A DNA stretch of 64,000 nt from Hyphobacterium marinum (lineage in GTDB: Bacteria; Pseudomonadota; Alphaproteobacteria; Caulobacterales; Maricaulaceae). The position numbers were made by a program, and so were the translations under genes. A model generated the notes under the pieces. That model ran no database searches, was not told where the DNA came from, and saw only the letters and a list, made by a program, of their open reading frames with translations. The stretch spans positions 62,001 through 126,000 of the forward strand of contig NZ_JAZDRO010000001.1 in NCBI RefSeq assembly GCF_036330325.1, written 5' to 3'. Positions 1 through 9,584 of this stretch are shown in pieces. The first letter of the stretch is position 1. Each line of letters opens with the position of its first letter.

Positions 1-3000
1 AAATTCAGCACGACCTGCTTGTTGCCGTTGGGCTTGGAATCGATCACCGGCGCAATGGTCGCCGTATCGATTGGCGGCCGGTAGACGCACAGGCCCTCGC
101 CGAACACCAGCATCCATTTGTGATCCTGGTAGAGTTGCTGCCGCCCGGTCAGTGTCCGCCACGGAATACGCTCGTGCACATTCGTGTAACCGGCATTGTA
201 GCAGACCTTCTCGCTTTCGATGCCCGACCAAGTCGGTGACGAAATGATCTTTCGCGGTTGCGCCACGACATCACGGAACCGGATCTTCTCGTCTTCCTTG
301 GGCAGTGCCAGATGGGTGTGATCGCGCCCGGTATTCTTCGACAAGGCATCCCATGCCTTCACGGCCACTTCGCCATTGGTCTCCGGGGCCAGCATGAGGA
401 TGGTTTCCGCCGCATCGATGGCGGTCTCGATTTTGGGTCGTCCCTTGGACACCCCCTCTTCGAGCACCACACCATTGAGCGCGGCCAGGTTCTCGACCTC
501 ATGGTCGGTGTTCCAATTGATCCCCTTGCCGCCATTGCCAAGTGAATTCATTAGCGGACCGAGCGAGGTAAACTTGCGGTAGATATCCGCATAGTTGCGC
601 TCGACCACGGCGATCTGGGGCATGGTCTTGCCCGGAACCGGATCGGTCTCGCCCTTGCGCCAGTCCTTGACGTCGAAAGGCTGGGCAATCTCTCCCGGCG
701 TGTCATGCAGGATTGGCGTCAGGACGACATCTATTTCGGTACCCAGTTCCTCGGGTGCGATCTCCGACAGCTTGCGGGCCAGGCCCTTGAAAATGTCCCA
801 GTCGCTGCGCGCTTCCCAGGCCGGGTCCACCGCGGCCGTCAGGGGGTGGATGAAGGGATGCATGTCCGACGTGTTGAGGTCGTTCTTCTCGTACCAGGTC
901 GCGGTCGGGAGCACGATGTCGGAATAGACGCAGGTCGTTGACATGCGGAAATCGATCGTGACGAGGAGATCCAGCTTTCCTTCCGGTGCTTCATCGTGCC
1001 AGTCGACTTCAGACGGGCGATGCTCGGGGTCAGCTTCCGCACTCATGACACCATGGCGAGCACCGACCAGGTGCTTGAGAAAGTATTCGTGCCCCTTGCC
1101 AGACGACCCCAGAAGGTTTGAGCGCCAGACAAAGAGATTGCGCGGCCAGTTCGCCGGATTGTCCGGGTCCTCGCACGACATCCGCATCGCGCCCGATGAC
1201 AGACTTTCGACGACATAGTCCTTGGGGTCCTTGCCGGCCGCCTTCGCAGCCTTGGCAATGTCCAGCGGATTGGTCTGCAATTGCGGCGCGGACGGCAGCC
1301 AGCCCATGCGCTCGGCGCGCACATTCCAGTCGATCATCGCGCCCGACCAGTCACCTGCGGGCGCGGTGGGCGACACGATCTCGGTGACATCCAGCGTCTC
1401 GTAACGCCACTGGTCGGTATGCGCATACCAGCATGAGGTCGAATTCTGGTGACGGGGTGGCCGGTTCCAGTCGAGCGCAAAGGCCAGTGGTTGCCAGCCT
1501 GTCTGCGGCCGCAGTTTTTCCTGGCCGACATAGTGCGCCCAGCCGCCGCCTGACTGACCGATACACCCGCACATCACCAGCAGATTGATGATGCCGCGGT
1601 AATTCATGTCCATGTGGTACCAGTGGTTCAGGCCCGCCCCGAGAATGACCATGGACTTGCCTTCGGTCTTCTCGGCATTGGTCGCAAATGCCCGCGCCGT
1701 GGCGATGATCTTCTTGTGATCGACACCAGTGATCTTTTCGGCCCAGGCCGGCGTGTAGGGCTCAACATCGTCGTAGCCCGACGCCAGGTGGTCGCCGCCC
1801 AGTCCGCGATCGAGGCCGTAGTTCGCGCACAACAAATCAAACACCGTCACGACCAGCGCATCGCCATCGGCCAGTGCCACGCGTCGGGCCGGCAGCTTGC
1901 GCATCAGCAGATCGGGGTGATCGGTTCCGGAGAAATGGTCATGGTGCTTGTTCCCGAAATAGGGAAAGGCCACATCAACGACCTCATCATGCCGGTCGTC
2001 GAGGATGAAGGAGAGTTCGAGCTCAACCTCTTCGCCAGCACCGTCCTTCTGCTCGAGATTCCATTTGCCCTTCTCGCCCCAGCGAAAGCCGATCGAGCCG
2101 CGCGGCGCGACATAGCGGCTGGTCCTGCGGTCATAGGCGATCGTCTTCCAGTCCGGATTGTTGTCTTCACCCAGCCCGTCGGAAAAATCGGACGCCCGCA
2201 CGAGCCGTCCCGGCACCAGGCGCCCGTCCTTTTCTTCCAGGCGAACCAGGTTGGGCATGTCGGTATTTTCGCGCGCATAGCGCTCGAAATAAGGAGCCTG
2301 CCGGTCGAGATGGTATTCGCGCAGGATCACGTGCCCCATCGCCATGGCGAGGGCGGCATCGGTGCCCTGCTTGGGATTGAGCCAGATATCGCCGAATTTC
2401 GCCGCTTCGGAATAATCCGGGCAGATCACCGCGCTCTTGGTGCCGCGATAGCGCGCCTCGGTATAGAAGTGCGCGTCCGGCGTCCGCGTCTGCGGGACAT
2501 TCGAGCCCCAGATCAGCAGGAAACCGGCATTGTACCAGTCGGCCGATTCCGGGACGTCGGTCTGCTCTCCCCAAGTCTGCGGGCTGGCCGGCGGCAGGTC
2601 GCAATACCAGTCATAAAAGGACATGCAGACGCCGCCGAGCAGCGAGAGATAGCGCGATCCGGCTGCATAGGAGACCATCGACATGGCCGGGATCGGTGAG
2701 AATCCGAAGACACGATCGGGACCGTATTCCTTCGCAGTATAGGCATTGGCCGCAGCAATGATCTCGTTGACCTCGTCCCAGGTCGCGCGCACGAACCCGC
2801 CGCTGCCGCGCTTGGAAACATAGGATGTACGGACAATCGGATCGGACTGGATCGACCGCCAGGCCGCCATCGGCGTCCGGGTTTCCCGCGCCTTGCGCCA
2901 GGCCTTGAGCAGGCGTGAGCGGATCAGCGGGTATTTCAGGCGGTTGCCTGAATACATGTACCAGGAATAGCTCGCGCCGCGCGAGCACCCGCGCGGCTCA

Positions 3001-3262
3001 TGGTTGGGCAGGTCGGGCCGGGTCCGCGGGTAGTCGGTCTGCTGGGTTTCCCAGGTCACCAGACCGCCCTTGACGTAGATCTTCCAGCTGCACGAGCCGG
3101 TGCAGTTCACCCCGTGTGTCGAACGGACAATCTTGTCGTGTTGCCAGCGCTTCCGGTAGGAATCCTCCCACTTCCGGTCTTCGGTTGTGGTGATGCCGTG
3201 GCCGTTTGAAAACCGCTCTGTCTTGCGCGTGAAAAAGGTCAGGCGGTCGAGAAGATGACTCA
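1..3262 (-). CDS. narG: Respiratory nitrate reductase alpha subunit NarG (3'-partial, runs off left edge)
   Basis: This is the catalytic subunit of membrane-bound nitrate reductase, which reduces nitrate to nitrite at a Mo-bisMGD centre on the cytoplasmic side. About 1,087 of the usual ~1,240 residues are present and the C-terminus lies beyond base 1. The N-terminal FS0 [4Fe-4S] ligands H50, C54, C58 and C93 and the molybdenum ligand D222 (in SFYDWYCD) fall at the same positions as in E. coli NarG. There is a start ATG at 3262 and no frameshift. It lies 13 bases downstream of narK2 in the same direction, so narK1-narK2-narG is presumably one operon continuing to narHJI outside the window. Confidence 0.97.
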
Positions 3263-3275
3263 TGATGACAATCCT

Positions 3276-4883
3276 TTACGGGTTTTTCACGTCAGCGCCG
3301 GGGCGCAGGTAGAACCACCAGTTGATGGCAATGCAGACGGCATAGAAAATGGCAAAGCCGATCAGGGCGTATTCCGGCGTGGTGGCGCGGATCTGCTCGC
3401 CAAAGACCTGCGGGATGATGAAGGCCCCATAGGCGGCGACCGCTGAAGTCCAGCCCAGGACCGGACCAGCCTGTTCCCGATCGAAAACCATGGCGATCGT
3501 GCGGAACGTGGATCCGTTTCCGATCCCCGACGCCGCGAACAGGATAAGGAAGAGGACGAGGAAGGGCAGGAAATACTCTTCCGGCGTTGCCGAGCTGTAG
3601 GCCTGCTTCATGAACCAGGCGACGCCCAGCGCGCAGACCACCATGACCACAGAAATGATCTGGGTCACAAGCGCGCCGCCGAACTTGTCAGCCAGCTTGC
3701 CGCCGATCGGACGGATCAGCGCGCCGATAAACGGACCGGTCCAGGCAAACATCAATGCGCTGGGTCCGTTCGTGTTGATCGTGTCGTGGGTCATCACGCC
3801 GTCGACCATCAAGTGCTGGAAGCCGAAGATGACCTTGATCGCGAGGCCGAAGGCGGCCGCATACCCGATGAACGAGCCGAAGGTCATCGTGTAGATGACG
3901 GTCATTGCCCATGTGTGCTTGTTCCGGAATATCCGGTACTGGCGATCAAGGCTCTTCCGGATCGCGCCGGGAATGGCTTTCAGGGCGAACACCGTGGCAG
4001 CAATGACAGCGGGCAGGACCAGCCATTTCGAGAGGCCCCAGCCCGAGCCGTTGGCTTCCGCGGGCAACATCAGCCACAGACCTGCGGCCGCCATGACCAG
4101 ACCAATCGAGAGCATGCCAGCGATCTTACCGAAGGCGACGAGCGGCGATCCAATATTGGGCGAGACGTGTTCGTCGCGAATATTGTTCATGCCAAACCAG
4201 GTCGCCAGCACGACCGGAACGAGGATCGCGACCCAGACGAAGCCGGCATTGTGCAGGAAGGTTTCGGTACCCGCCGGTATGCGTCCGATCAGTGTGCCCG
4301 ACGTGTTCTGCAGGATCATCGACGTGCCGCCGAAAATGCCGACCGTCATCACAAGCGGGATGAGAATCTGCATCGTGGTGACGCCGAAATTGCCCAGCCC
4401 TGCATTCATGCCGAGCGAGTAGCCCTGCACCTTCTTGGGGAAGAAGAAGCTGATATTCGACATAGAACTGGCGAAGTTGCCGCCACCGAAACCCGACAAC
4501 AGCGCCATCAGCTGGAACTGCCAGAGTGGCGTGTCCGGATTCTGCAAAATGATGGCCGTGCCGGCGGACGGCAGCAGAAGCAGGGCCGTTGTGAAAAAGA
4601 TCGTGTTGCGGCCGCCTGCGAGGCGGATGAAGAAGGTCGAGGGGATCCGCAAAGTCGCACCGGACAGGCCGGCGATCGCCGTCAGCGTGAAGAGCTCAGC
4701 CTGGCTGAAGCCGTAGTTCAGATTGATCATCTGGACCGTGATGATGCCCCAGTAGAGCCAGACGGCGAAGCCGCACAGCAGGGCGGGGATCGAGATCCAG
4801 AGATTCCGGTTCGCGATTGCCTTGCCGGTCTCTTGCCACTGCCCCGCATCTTCGGGGTTCCAGTTGTGAAGGTCTTTGGCCAT
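3276..4883 (-). CDS. narK: MFS nitrate/nitrite transporter, NarK2 type
   Basis: This 535-residue, 12-helix major facilitator carries nitrate in and nitrite out for respiratory nitrate reduction. The substrate-binding arginine sits in the LRIP segment (R79), and the first nitrate-signature stretch GGGNFASSMSN lies at about residues 133-143. It is longer than its neighbour narK1, as expected for a NarK2-type nitrate/nitrite exchanger. It is separated from narK1 by 71 bases and from narG by 13. In some denitrifiers such as Paracoccus the two transporters are fused; here they are separate genes. Which of the two is the symporter and which the antiporter is inferred from family resemblance only. 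Confidence 0.93.
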   Translation of the reverse strand: MAKDLHNWNPEDAGQWQETGKAIANRNLWISIPALLCGFAVWLYWGIITVQMINLNYGFSQAELFTLTAIAGLSGATLRIPSTFFIRLAGGRNTIFFTTALLLLPSAGTAIILQNPDTPLWQFQLMALLSGFGGGNFASSMSNISFFFPKKVQGYSLGMNAGLGNFGVTTMQILIPLVMTVGIFGGTSMILQNTSGTLIGRIPAGTETFLHNAGFVWVAILVPVVLATWFGMNNIRDEHVSPNIGSPLVAFGKIAGMLSIGLVMAAAGLWLMLPAEANGSGWGLSKWLVLPAVIAATVFALKAIPGAIRKSLDRQYRIFRNKHTWAMTVIYTMTFGSFIGYAAAFGLAIKVIFGFQHLMVDGVMTHDTINTNGPSALMFAWTGPFIGALIRPIGGKLADKFGGALVTQIISVVMVVCALGVAWFMKQAYSSATPEEYFLPFLVLFLILFAASGIGNGSTFRTIAMVFDREQAGPVLGWTSAVAAYGAFIIPQVFGEQIRATTPEYALIGFAIFYAVCIAINWWFYLRPGADVKNP

Positions 4884-4954
4884 GTCCGTTATCCTGTTCA
4901 GCAGGGATGCCGTGGTGACACCGCGGAGGGGAGTTGCGTCACCACGGCCCTGAC

Positions 4955-6280
4955 TCAGTGGGTTCCCGGTGCCGCAAGCGGCCCGTCGGGGACATCACTG
5001 AGGTGTGTCTCGTCAGCAAGTTGCGGGTATTTGCGGCGCTCCATCCGCCGGATGGCGACATGCATCCAGACGGTCGAGACGAGCACGATGAGGAACATCA
5101 GCATGAAGCAGCTGGTCCAGACGCCCGTCAGGTCGTTCATGATGCCGAAGCTGATCGGAAGGATGAAACCGCCCAGGCCGCCGATCATGCCGACGAGCCC
5201 GCCCACGGCACCGACGTGGTGCGGATAGTAGACCGGGATGTGCTTGTAGACGGCGGCCTTGCCGAGCGACATCACAAAGCCGAGGCCGATGGTCAGGACC
5301 GCGAAGAGCGGCACGCCAATTCCAAAGCTGAACTCGATCGGACCGTCGATTCCGCTGACGATATAGCGCGTTTCGGGATAGCTCAGGATGAACAGACAGA
5401 CGAGTGACACCAGGAATGTGAGATACATCACAAACCGCGCACCCCACTTATCCGACATCCAGCCGCCCAGCGCCCGGAAGATCGACGCTGGCAGCGAGTA
5501 GGCCGCCGCCAGCATTCCGGCGGTCTGCAAGTCGAGATCGTATGCCCCGACATAGTAGCGCGGCAGCCAGGAGGCGAGCGCCACAAAAGCCCCGAACACA
5601 AAGAAGTAGTAGGTTGCGAAACGCCAGACCTGAGGATTCTTGAGCGGCTCAAGCTGCATCAGGGCCGACGGACTCTTCGCGCCGGTCCGGCGCTGCTCGA
5701 CCAGAACCGGATCATCCTTGGTGAACAGCCAGTAGATGGCCGCCATCAACAGAAGGGCACCGGCGTAGATCTGGGCGGTTTGCTGCCAGCCGAAGGCCAC
5801 TACCAGAAACGGAGCCCCGAAATTGGTAACCGCCGCCCCCATATTGCCGACGCCGAAAATGCCCAGCGCGGTTCCTTGCGAACGGGCGTCATACCATCGC
5901 GAGACATAGGCTATGCCGATGATGAAGGACCCGCCGGCAAGACCGACACCCAGGGCCGCGATCAGGAACATCGGGTAAGTCGATGCCATGGACAGGAGAA
6001 AGGCCGCGACCGCAGTCGTGACCATCTGGATCGGGAACATGATCCGCCCGCCATATTTCTCAGCCAGGATGCCGAGGAATATGCGGCTGATGGATCCAGT
6101 CAGAACCGGCGTCGCAACAAGCAAGCCGAACTGTGTTTCCGACAGGCCCAACTCGGCTTTGATGCGGACGCCTATGATGGAAAATATCGTCCAGACGGCA
6201 AAACAGACCGTAAAGGCCAAGGTGCTCATCCCCAGCGCCTGACGCTGTTGACCCTGCGTGACGTTGTCGAGTGCAGCCAT
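4955..6280 (-). CDS. narK: MFS nitrate transporter, NarK1 type
   Basis: A 441-residue major facilitator of the nitrate/nitrite porter family, first gene of the leftward nar operon. A conserved arginine follows TGSIS (R66). The nitrate-signature glycine stretches are GLAGGSFIIG (about 113-122) and GVGNMGAAV (about 143-151). NarK1-type proteins usually act as proton-nitrate symporters that start nitrate respiration before nitrite builds up. Its upstream region (6281-6526) is shared with the divergent Crp/Fnr gene and holds an FNR-type box, which would place the operon under oxygen/NO control. Confidence 0.92.
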   Translation of the reverse strand: MAALDNVTQGQQRQALGMSTLAFTVCFAVWTIFSIIGVRIKAELGLSETQFGLLVATPVLTGSISRIFLGILAEKYGGRIMFPIQMVTTAVAAFLLSMASTYPMFLIAALGVGLAGGSFIIGIAYVSRWYDARSQGTALGIFGVGNMGAAVTNFGAPFLVVAFGWQQTAQIYAGALLLMAAIYWLFTKDDPVLVEQRRTGAKSPSALMQLEPLKNPQVWRFATYYFFVFGAFVALASWLPRYYVGAYDLDLQTAGMLAAAYSLPASIFRALGGWMSDKWGARFVMYLTFLVSLVCLFILSYPETRYIVSGIDGPIEFSFGIGVPLFAVLTIGLGFVMSLGKAAVYKHIPVYYPHHVGAVGGLVGMIGGLGGFILPISFGIMNDLTGVWTSCFMLMFLIVLVSTVWMHVAIRRMERRKYPQLADETHLSDVPDGPLAAPGTH

Positions 6281-6436
6281 CGGATCCCCCAGATCGTTGA
6301 GCAGCTTGATTCATTCCACTTGCAAAGGAGTGGCACATCGAAACCTGATCTGGAATGGCTACACTTGTCGCGCGTCAAAGCAACGCAGCAATAATTGTGG
6401 GGGGCACTATTTTTGGTTCAGTAATTAAACTTTTTT

Positions 6437-6452
6437 GTTTGTTTGTTTGTTT
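6437..6452. repeat. (GTTT)4 microsatellite in the narK1/regulator intergenic region
   Basis: Four tandem GTTT units inside an AT-rich stretch in the divergent promoter region, 16 bases left of the FNR box. A tetranucleotide run between two promoters could change spacing by slippage, but four units is short and no phase-variation role is claimed. Confidence 0.6.
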
Positions 6453-6468
6453 CAAATCAAATAGTTAG

Positions 6469-6482
6469 TTGATGAATGTCAA
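6469..6482. promoter_or_regulatory. FNR/Dnr-type box, narK1 / crp-fnr divergent promoter
   Basis: TTGAT-GAAT-GTCAA matches the TTGAT-N4-(A/G)TCAA consensus of Fnr/Anr/Dnr regulators. It lies 45 bases before the plus-strand regulator and 189 bases before narK1, so it could serve either or both. If activation is at -41.5, the leftward transcript starts near 6434 with a ~150-base leader. Confidence 0.85.
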
Positions 6483-6526
6483 GACGTGTAGTATCGCCAT
6501 GCCGTCACGCCAGATAGGGGGGCGGC

Positions 6527-7225
6527 ATGCGCGACACGGACAAGGACATCATACGGGGCCTGCGGCTATTCGCGGACGTCGAGGCTGACAAGTTCGACTC
6601 GCTGATGATGGCCGCCTATGCCCAGCGCTTTCCCGCGCATGTCGATTTGATCCGTGAGGGGGAGACAGCCGATTTCCTCTACATTGTCCTTGAAGGCAGC
6701 GTCGAGCTTTTCTCGACCAGTCATGGCCGCGAAACCTCGATGGCCATCGTCGCGCCCGTTTCGACCTTCATTCTTGCTGCGACCATCAAGGACGCTCCTT
6801 ATCTTATGGCGGCGCGCACGCTCGAACCGTCAAAGCTCTTGCTGATTCCGTCGTCGAATGTGCGAACGGTATTCGGGGACGACCCGGCCTTCGCCCGGGC
6901 GATCGTGACCGAGCTGGCGAGTTGCTACCGGTCTGTTGTGAAATCGATGAAGAATCTAAAATTGCGGACGGCTATCGAACGCGTCGGCAATTACATCATC
7001 CGTCTGCACGACAAGTCCGGTAAAGCCGACATCGTCGAACTGCCCTTCGGAAAGCGAAACCTCGCGTCTATCCTGGGCATGACGCCGGAAAACCTGTCGC
7101 GCGCATTCGGTGCGCTCCAGTCGCACGGCATAATGATGGACGGAGCCCGAATAGAAATCCTTGACCGTGCGGCTCTGGAGGCCATCAGCAAGCCCAACCC
7201 GCTGATCGACGACCCGCGCAGTTAA
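6527..7225 (+). CDS. Crp/Fnr-family transcriptional regulator, Dnr/NnrR-like
   Basis: A 232-residue regulator with an N-terminal cyclic-nucleotide-like sensor domain (about 10-125), a dimer helix and a C-terminal winged helix. The recognition helix carries ENLSR (E188, S191, R192), the E-SR pattern that reads TTGAT half-sites. It has a single cysteine (C133) and lacks the N-terminal cysteine cluster of oxygen-sensing Fnr, so an NO- or heme-linked Dnr/NnrR type is more likely than a true Fnr. It lies between narK and moa operons that both carry matching boxes, so it is the obvious candidate to control them and itself. Confidence 0.9.
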   Translation: MRDTDKDIIRGLRLFADVEADKFDSLMMAAYAQRFPAHVDLIREGETADFLYIVLEGSVELFSTSHGRETSMAIVAPVSTFILAATIKDAPYLMAARTLEPSKLLLIPSSNVRTVFGDDPAFARAIVTELASCYRSVVKSMKNLKLRTAIERVGNYIIRLHDKSGKADIVELPFGKRNLASILGMTPENLSRAFGALQSHGIMMDGARIEILDRAALEAISKPNPLIDDPRS

Positions 7226-7293
7226 GACCGTTCCTGACCTGTCATTCGGTTTTTCAGACGCTGCGACCTCACGTCACTTGCAATGCGGCTCGA

Positions 7294-7307
7294 TTGATGT
7301 TTGTCAA
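7294..7307. promoter_or_regulatory. FNR/Dnr-type box upstream of moaA
   Basis: TTGAT-GTTT-GTCAA matches the Fnr/Dnr consensus at every fixed base. It ends 26 bases before the TTG proposed as moaA start and rules out the longer in-frame start at 7301, which would lie inside the box. Placing the box at -41.5 gives a transcript start near 7342, downstream of that TTG, so either the spacing differs or moaA starts later (GTG 7373). Confidence 0.85.
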
Positions 7308-7333
7308 GACGAACAAAACGCAGGACATGGGTC

Positions 7334-8353
7334 TTGGATCGCACCTTTTACATAGACCAGAAGCCACCGCTGGTGGATCAGTTCGGCCGCCGCATTACCT
7401 ATCTGCGTCTGTCCGTCACCGATCGCTGCGATCTGCGATGCGTCTACTGTATGAAAGCCCGGCCGGACTTTCTGCCCAGATCCGAGCTTCTCTCCCTTGA
7501 AGAACTGACCATTCTCTGTGATGCCTTCATTGCCCGTGGTGTGACCAAGATCCGGCTGACCGGCGGCGAACCTCTTGTTCGCAAGGACGTCCTCTCACTG
7601 ATTGAAAATCTCGGTGCGAGGCTTGGCAAGACTGGGCTGGAAGAAGTCTGCCTGACAACGAATGCAACCCAGCTGGACAAGTTCGCCGGTCGGATCGCCG
7701 ACTCAGGTATCGAGCGGCTCAACATCTCCCTTGATACGCTGGAGCCCGAGACATTCCGGACGCTTACGCGTGGCGGCGACATCCAGAAAACCCTGTCCGG
7801 GATTGCCGCAGCTCAAGCGGCAGGACTTCGCATCAAGATCAATACTGTCGCGCTGAGAGGCACGAACGATCGGCACCTGCCTGATCTGATTGCCTGGGCG
7901 CATGGCCAGGGCCACGATCTCTCGCTGATCGAGGTCATGCCGGTTGGCGAGATTGGGGTGGATCGCGCCACCCAATTCCTGTCACTGGCAGAAGTTCGCG
8001 AAACACTCGAAGCGCGTTGGACGCTGACCGATCTGCCGGACACGACCGGCGGCCCTTCCCGCTATGTCCGGATTGAAGAGACCGGCGGACGGCTGGGGTT
8101 TATCTCACCGCTGACGGGGAATTTCTGCGCCGGCTGCAACCGGGTCAGACTGACCTGTACCGGCCAACTTTACATGTGCCTGGGCAAGAACGGGTCCGTC
8201 GATTTGCGCGATGCTGTCCGCAATGAGGAGCCCGGTGCGGTCGATGCGCTGCTCGACGAGGCTATGTCCGCCAAACCATTGCAGCATGATTTCGACGTCT
8301 CGCCCGGCGCAAAGTCGCCCGTCACGCGTGATATGGCGCGCACCGGGGGGTGA
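7334..8353 (+). CDS. moaA: GTP 3',8-cyclase MoaA (radical SAM)
   Basis: MoaA converts GTP to 3',8-cyclo-dihydro-GTP, the first step of molybdopterin synthesis. With the TTG start, the radical-SAM cluster cysteines are C32, C36 and C39 (CDLRCVYC). The second C-terminal cluster is in FCAGCNRVRL followed by a third cysteine before LGKNG. The start is uncertain: TTG 7334 has an AGGAC-like ribosome site 8 bases upstream, while GTG 7373 would fit the FNR-box spacing better. It heads a tight moaA-moaD-moaE-moaB-moeA run. moaC, the partner enzyme, is not in the window. Confidence 0.95.
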   Translation: MDRTFYIDQKPPLVDQFGRRITYLRLSVTDRCDLRCVYCMKARPDFLPRSELLSLEELTILCDAFIARGVTKIRLTGGEPLVRKDVLSLIENLGARLGKTGLEEVCLTTNATQLDKFAGRIADSGIERLNISLDTLEPETFRTLTRGGDIQKTLSGIAAAQAAGLRIKINTVALRGTNDRHLPDLIAWAHGQGHDLSLIEVMPVGEIGVDRATQFLSLAEVRETLEARWTLTDLPDTTGGPSRYVRIEETGGRLGFISPLTGNFCAGCNRVRLTCTGQLYMCLGKNGSVDLRDAVRNEEPGAVDALLDEAMSAKPLQHDFDVSPGAKSPVTRDMARTGG

Positions 8354-8355
8354 AC

Positions 8356-8613
8356 ATGAAACTAACTTTGGAATTCTTTGGTCCGTTAAGAGACCGGGTG
8401 GGGCAAGCATCAACCGTACTCACGCTTGTTGAGCGCCCCCAATCCATCCCCGCCCTGATTGAAACGCTGGTTCCGCTGCTGGAGTCGGGTGAGGCGTTGC
8501 GCGACCCGCATTTGCGCGTCGCCATCAATGACCAGTTTTGTAGCTCCGCTGAGAACTTGATGCTGCACGATCATGACCGCGTGGCGTTTCTCTCGCCCTT
8601 TTCCGGCGGATGA
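8356..8613 (+). CDS. moaD: Molybdopterin synthase small subunit MoaD
   Basis: An 85-residue beta-grasp sulfur carrier that delivers thiocarboxylate sulfur to cyclic pyranopterin monophosphate. It ends in the required diglycine (FSGG), which is adenylated and thiocarboxylated. ATG 8356 lies two bases after the moaA stop and follows a run of G that serves as ribosome site; the in-frame GTG at 8350 overlaps that stop and is less likely. Its TGA overlaps the moaE start, implying translational coupling of the two synthase subunits. Confidence 0.93.
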   Translation: MKLTLEFFGPLRDRVGQASTVLTLVERPQSIPALIETLVPLLESGEALRDPHLRVAINDQFCSSAENLMLHDHDRVAFLSPFSGG

Positions 8614-9071
8614 TGACCAGGTCTGACATCGTTCTGACCGGCGAATGCCTGGATATCGAAGCGCTTAATCGCCGCTTGCAGTCTGGCGTGCACTCGGGAG
8701 CGGTCTCGACTTTCACTGGCCTGGTTCGCAGCAGCGACGCGCTAACCGCACTGGAGCTATTGCATCATCGCGTCCTGACCCCGGCTGCGCTCCAGCGCAT
8801 TGCGAAGGCCGCGATGAACCGTTTTGGCGTTGCAGATCTGCTGATCGCCCACAGATATGGCCGGATGGCGGTTGGAGAGCCGATAGTCCACATCGCCGGC
8901 GCAGCACCGCATCGCCGCGCCGCTTTGGATTGCGTCAGCTATGCGATCGACGTTCTGAAGACGCAAGCACCGTTCTGGAAACGCGAATGGCGCGGCGATA
9001 AGTACGACTGGGTGGAACCAACACTGGACGACCACGAAAAGGCTGCCACATGGATGGAGACAGACACATGA
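8610..9071 (+). CDS. moaE: Molybdopterin synthase catalytic subunit MoaE
   Basis: This is the large subunit of molybdopterin synthase, which uses MoaD thiocarboxylate to build the dithiolene of molybdopterin. The 153-residue length is normal. The catalytic lysine segment FWKREW and the following GDKYDWVEP are present near residues 123-139. Two adjacent ATGs (8610, 8613) overlap the moaD stop. The stop overlaps the moaB start (ATGA at 9068-9071). Confidence 0.94.
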   Translation: MMTRSDIVLTGECLDIEALNRRLQSGVHSGAVSTFTGLVRSSDALTALELLHHRVLTPAALQRIAKAAMNRFGVADLLIAHRYGRMAVGEPIVHIAGAAPHRRAALDCVSYAIDVLKTQAPFWKREWRGDKYDWVEPTLDDHEKAATWMETDT

Positions 9072-9583
9072 CCGGCATTCCCTCGACGGTCGGTTTCGCC
9101 GTCATGACCGTATCCGACACGCGCGACAGCAAGACCGACAAGACCGGTCCCTGGCTGCGCGAGCAGATCACCGCAGACGGCCATGCGGTCATCGACCATG
9201 CCATCGTCCCGGATCATATCCCGGACATCCAGTCCCGGTTGAAAAGCTGGATTGCCCATCCGGACATCCACGCCATTATCGCGACCGGCGGAACCGGTCT
9301 GACGGGCCGCGATGTGACACCGGAAGCGTGCCGCCCCCTGTTCGACAAAGAGATGGACGGGTTCGCCGCCGTGTTTCACCAGGTCAGCTTCCGGTCGGTC
9401 GGCGTCTCGACCATCCAGTCACGCGCCATCGCGGGCATTGCCGGCGGCACCTATATCTTTGCCATTCCCGGCTCGACCGGCGGCTGCCGCGACGCCTGGA
9501 ATCATGTCTTGCGCGATGAATTTGATCGTACCCATGGCCCCTGCAACCTCGTTGAACTCATTCCGCGGCTCACGGAGCAATAG
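9068..9583 (+). CDS. moaB: Molybdenum cofactor biosynthesis protein MoaB
   Basis: MoaB/MogA-type molybdopterin adenylyltransferase, 171 residues, which activates molybdopterin with ATP before metal insertion. The MPT-binding GGTGLTGRDVTPEA segment is intact, as is the later serine/glycine-rich loop (IPGSTGGCRDAW). The start is taken at ATG 9068, overlapping the moaE stop; the in-frame codon at 9050 would lie inside moaE. It is followed within two bases by moeA, so adenylation and molybdate insertion are encoded together. Confidence 0.93.
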   Translation: MTGIPSTVGFAVMTVSDTRDSKTDKTGPWLREQITADGHAVIDHAIVPDHIPDIQSRLKSWIAHPDIHAIIATGGTGLTGRDVTPEACRPLFDKEMDGFAAVFHQVSFRSVGVSTIQSRAIAGIAGGTYIFAIPGSTGGCRDAWNHVLRDEFDRTHGPCNLVELIPRLTEQ

Positions 9584-9584
9584 C

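Noticed and set aside
1614..2699. Long plus-strand open frame (361 codons)
   Set aside because: It lies antisense inside narG, whose metal ligands and sequence are intact; the antisense protein has no recognisable domain.
3786..5228. 480-codon plus-strand open frame
   Set aside because: It is antisense to narK2 and narK1 and rich in Arg/Asp/His, typical of a GC-rich shadow frame.
6437..6452. (GTTT)4 run as a phase-variation switch
   Set aside because: Only four units and not positioned between recognisable -35 and -10 elements.
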